DNA from: Marisimplicoccus framensis_A
Lineage (GTDB): Bacteria > Bacteroidota > Bacteroidia > Flavobacteriales > Flavobacteriaceae
Length of the DNA: 24,133 nucleotides
Assembly (NCBI GenBank): GCA_042088875.1
Contig: JBELLF010000011.1
Span: forward strand, 1 to 24,133
Direction of reading: 5' to 3'
Part shown: positions 23,300 through 24,133 of the stretch, piece after piece
How the letters are laid out: every line of letters starts with the position of its first letter
Position numbering within the stretch: position 1 is the stretch's first letter
Made by a program: the position numbers and the translations under genes
The notes under the pieces: generated by a model
What the model was told of the DNA's origin: nothing
The model's input: only the letters and a program-made list of their open reading frames with translations
Databases searched by the model: none

Positions 23300-24082
23300 T
23301 TATTTTTTTTGAGCTGAAATAATATCAATTAAAGTAATTGATGCATCTTCCATGTCATTTACAATTGAATCAATTTTTGCAACAATATAGTTATAGAATA
23401 CTTGAAGTATAATTGCAACAATAAGACCAAATACAGTCGTTAAAAGTGCAACTTTAATACCCCCTGCAACAAGTGATGGTTGCATATCACCGGCAGCTTC
23501 AATTCTATCAAACGCAGTAATCATACCAATTACTGTTCCCATGAACCCAAGCATAGGAGCAAGTGCGATAAATAATGATATCCATGAAACATTTTTTTCA
23601 AGCTGTCCCATTTGAACACCACCGTATGAAATTACAGCTTTCTCTGCAGAATCAACTCCATCTTTTGCTCTATCTAAACCTTGATAAAAGATTGACGCAA
23701 CAGGTCCTTTAGTATTTCTACATACTTCTTTAGCAGCTTCGATACCACCTGATTTAAGAGCATCTTCGACATCACCAGTTAGCTTTTCAGAATTAGTTGT
23801 TGACAGATTAAGATATATGATTCTTTCAATTGATATAGCTAGACCAAGTATAAGACAAATAAGAACAATACCCATGAAGCTTGGTCCACCCTCAATAAAA
23901 CGCTTTTTTAATTCTTGAGTAAAACCAGCTGAAGCCTGATCAGAAGTAGCTTCCATCATAGGCTCGTCTTGTGAATCCTGAATAGTGATTAGACTATTTA
24001 CTGTGGTAGTTGCATTCAGATTATTTGTGAACAAAGAACCAACAAAAACAGATAGGATTAATGCAAATAATATTTTTTTCAT
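23300..24082 (-). CDS. exbB: MotA/TolQ/ExbB-family proton channel protein with N-terminal extension
   Basis: This is the ExbB/TolQ-type subunit that forms the proton-channel core of an inner-membrane motor. At 260 residues it starts with a signal-like hydrophobic segment (about 4-24) and a short polar periplasmic extension (25-60), as in the longer ExbB proteins of Bacteroidota. Three core helices follow (about 68-90, 166-190, 207-232). The family signature is APMLGFMGTVIGMITAFD (175-192), and the helix with VALLTTVFGLIVAI lines the channel. The cytoplasmic region (about 91-165) is charged and helical. It heads the leftward exbB-membrane protein-exbD-exbD-barrel series. No tonB-like gene is present in the window. 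Confidence 0.93.
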   Translation of the reverse strand: MKKILFALILSVFVGSLFTNNLNATTTVNSLITIQDSQDEPMMEATSDQASAGFTQELKKRFIEGGPSFMGIVLICLILGLAISIERIIYLNLSTTNSEKLTGDVEDALKSGGIEAAKEVCRNTKGPVASIFYQGLDRAKDGVDSAEKAVISYGGVQMGQLEKNVSWISLFIALAPMLGFMGTVIGMITAFDRIEAAGDMQPSLVAGGIKVALLTTVFGLIVAIILQVFYNYIVAKIDSIVNDMEDASITLIDIISAQKK

Positions 24083-24133
24083 TTTTATAATATTTTCAAT
24101 AATTGAGAATCGAAAGATATAAAAATTATTATA
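24083..24133 (-). promoter_or_regulatory. Upstream region of exbB, cut by the window edge
   Basis: These 51 bases lead into exbB and are strongly AT-rich. The best candidate -7 box on the minus strand is TATCTTTC (24119 to 24112), one base off TAnnTTTG and about 30 bases from the ATG. Any -33 element would lie outside the window, so this is only a weak suggestion. Confidence 0.2.

Noticed and set aside
1..24133. CRISPR arrays, insertion sequences, integrases, phage genes, tRNA or rRNA genes
   Set aside because: No regularly spaced repeats, transposase or integrase motifs, or RNA gene signatures were seen, and gaps of at most 88 bases leave little room for RNA genes between the coding sequences.

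Overview
This window is a compact, AT-rich stretch (roughly 70% A+T by eye) of a Bacteroidota chromosome, most likely from a streamlined marine member of the Flavobacteriales. The evidence is the set of lineage-typical genes: a DUF3098 membrane protein after ftsX, a DUF4296 lipoprotein beside dihydroorotase and tyrS, a DUF4271 membrane protein before a HemD-like protein, a dihydroorotase whose first metal-ligand motif reads QVH, an Mrp without the usual CxxC, and an ExbB/small membrane protein/ExbD/ExbD/beta-barrel cluster next to rpoN. TATATTTG/TAATTTTG boxes also fit the Bacteroidota -7 promoter element (TAnnTTTG). I cannot name a genus.

Layout. (1) The window opens with the 3' part of a MoxR-like AAA+ ATPase gene on +. 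(2) A long leftward series (9705 to 1406) follows: polyprenol-phosphate glycosyltransferase, dihydroorotase, DUF4296 lipoprotein, tyrosyl-tRNA synthetase, a response regulator and histidine kinase pair, an alkyltransferase-like protein, and an iron-sulfur/redox trio of Mrp, an Nfu-type scaffold and a thioredoxin-reductase-like ferredoxin-NADP reductase. (3) Rightward 9754-11169: DUF4271 protein and HemD-like protein. (4) Leftward 14991-11166: leucyl-tRNA synthetase, SemiSWEET sugar transporter and a YugP-type membrane zinc peptidase. (5) Rightward 15080-21076: ftsX, DUF3098 protein, truB, pyrH, frr, asnS, rpoN. (6) Leftward 24082-21071: exbB, a four-helix membrane protein of unknown function, two exbD genes and an outer-membrane beta-barrel protein.

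Almost everything is core housekeeping: three aminoacyl-tRNA synthetases, pyrimidine supply (dihydroorotase, UMP kinase), ribosome recycling, tRNA pseudouridylation, Fe-S assembly, cell division, sigma-54, one two-component system and an envelope energising motor. I see no rRNA, tRNA, CRISPR array, insertion sequence, integrase, phage gene or recognisable defence island. No stretch without a gene exceeds 88 bases, so nothing over 300 bases needs explaining.

The most striking structural property is packing. Seven consecutive same-strand pairs share 1 or 4 bases at stop/start, and all three convergent gene pairs overlap at their stop codons by 4-6 bases. I did not find a clearly new biological system. 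The items most worth following up are the TonB-less ExbB-DD motor cluster ending in a beta-barrel with a non-ATG start, the CxxC-lacking Mrp, the loopless histidine kinase linked to an ATL protein, the conserved membrane protein/HemD-like pair, and the absence of uppP between the DUF3098 gene and truB.
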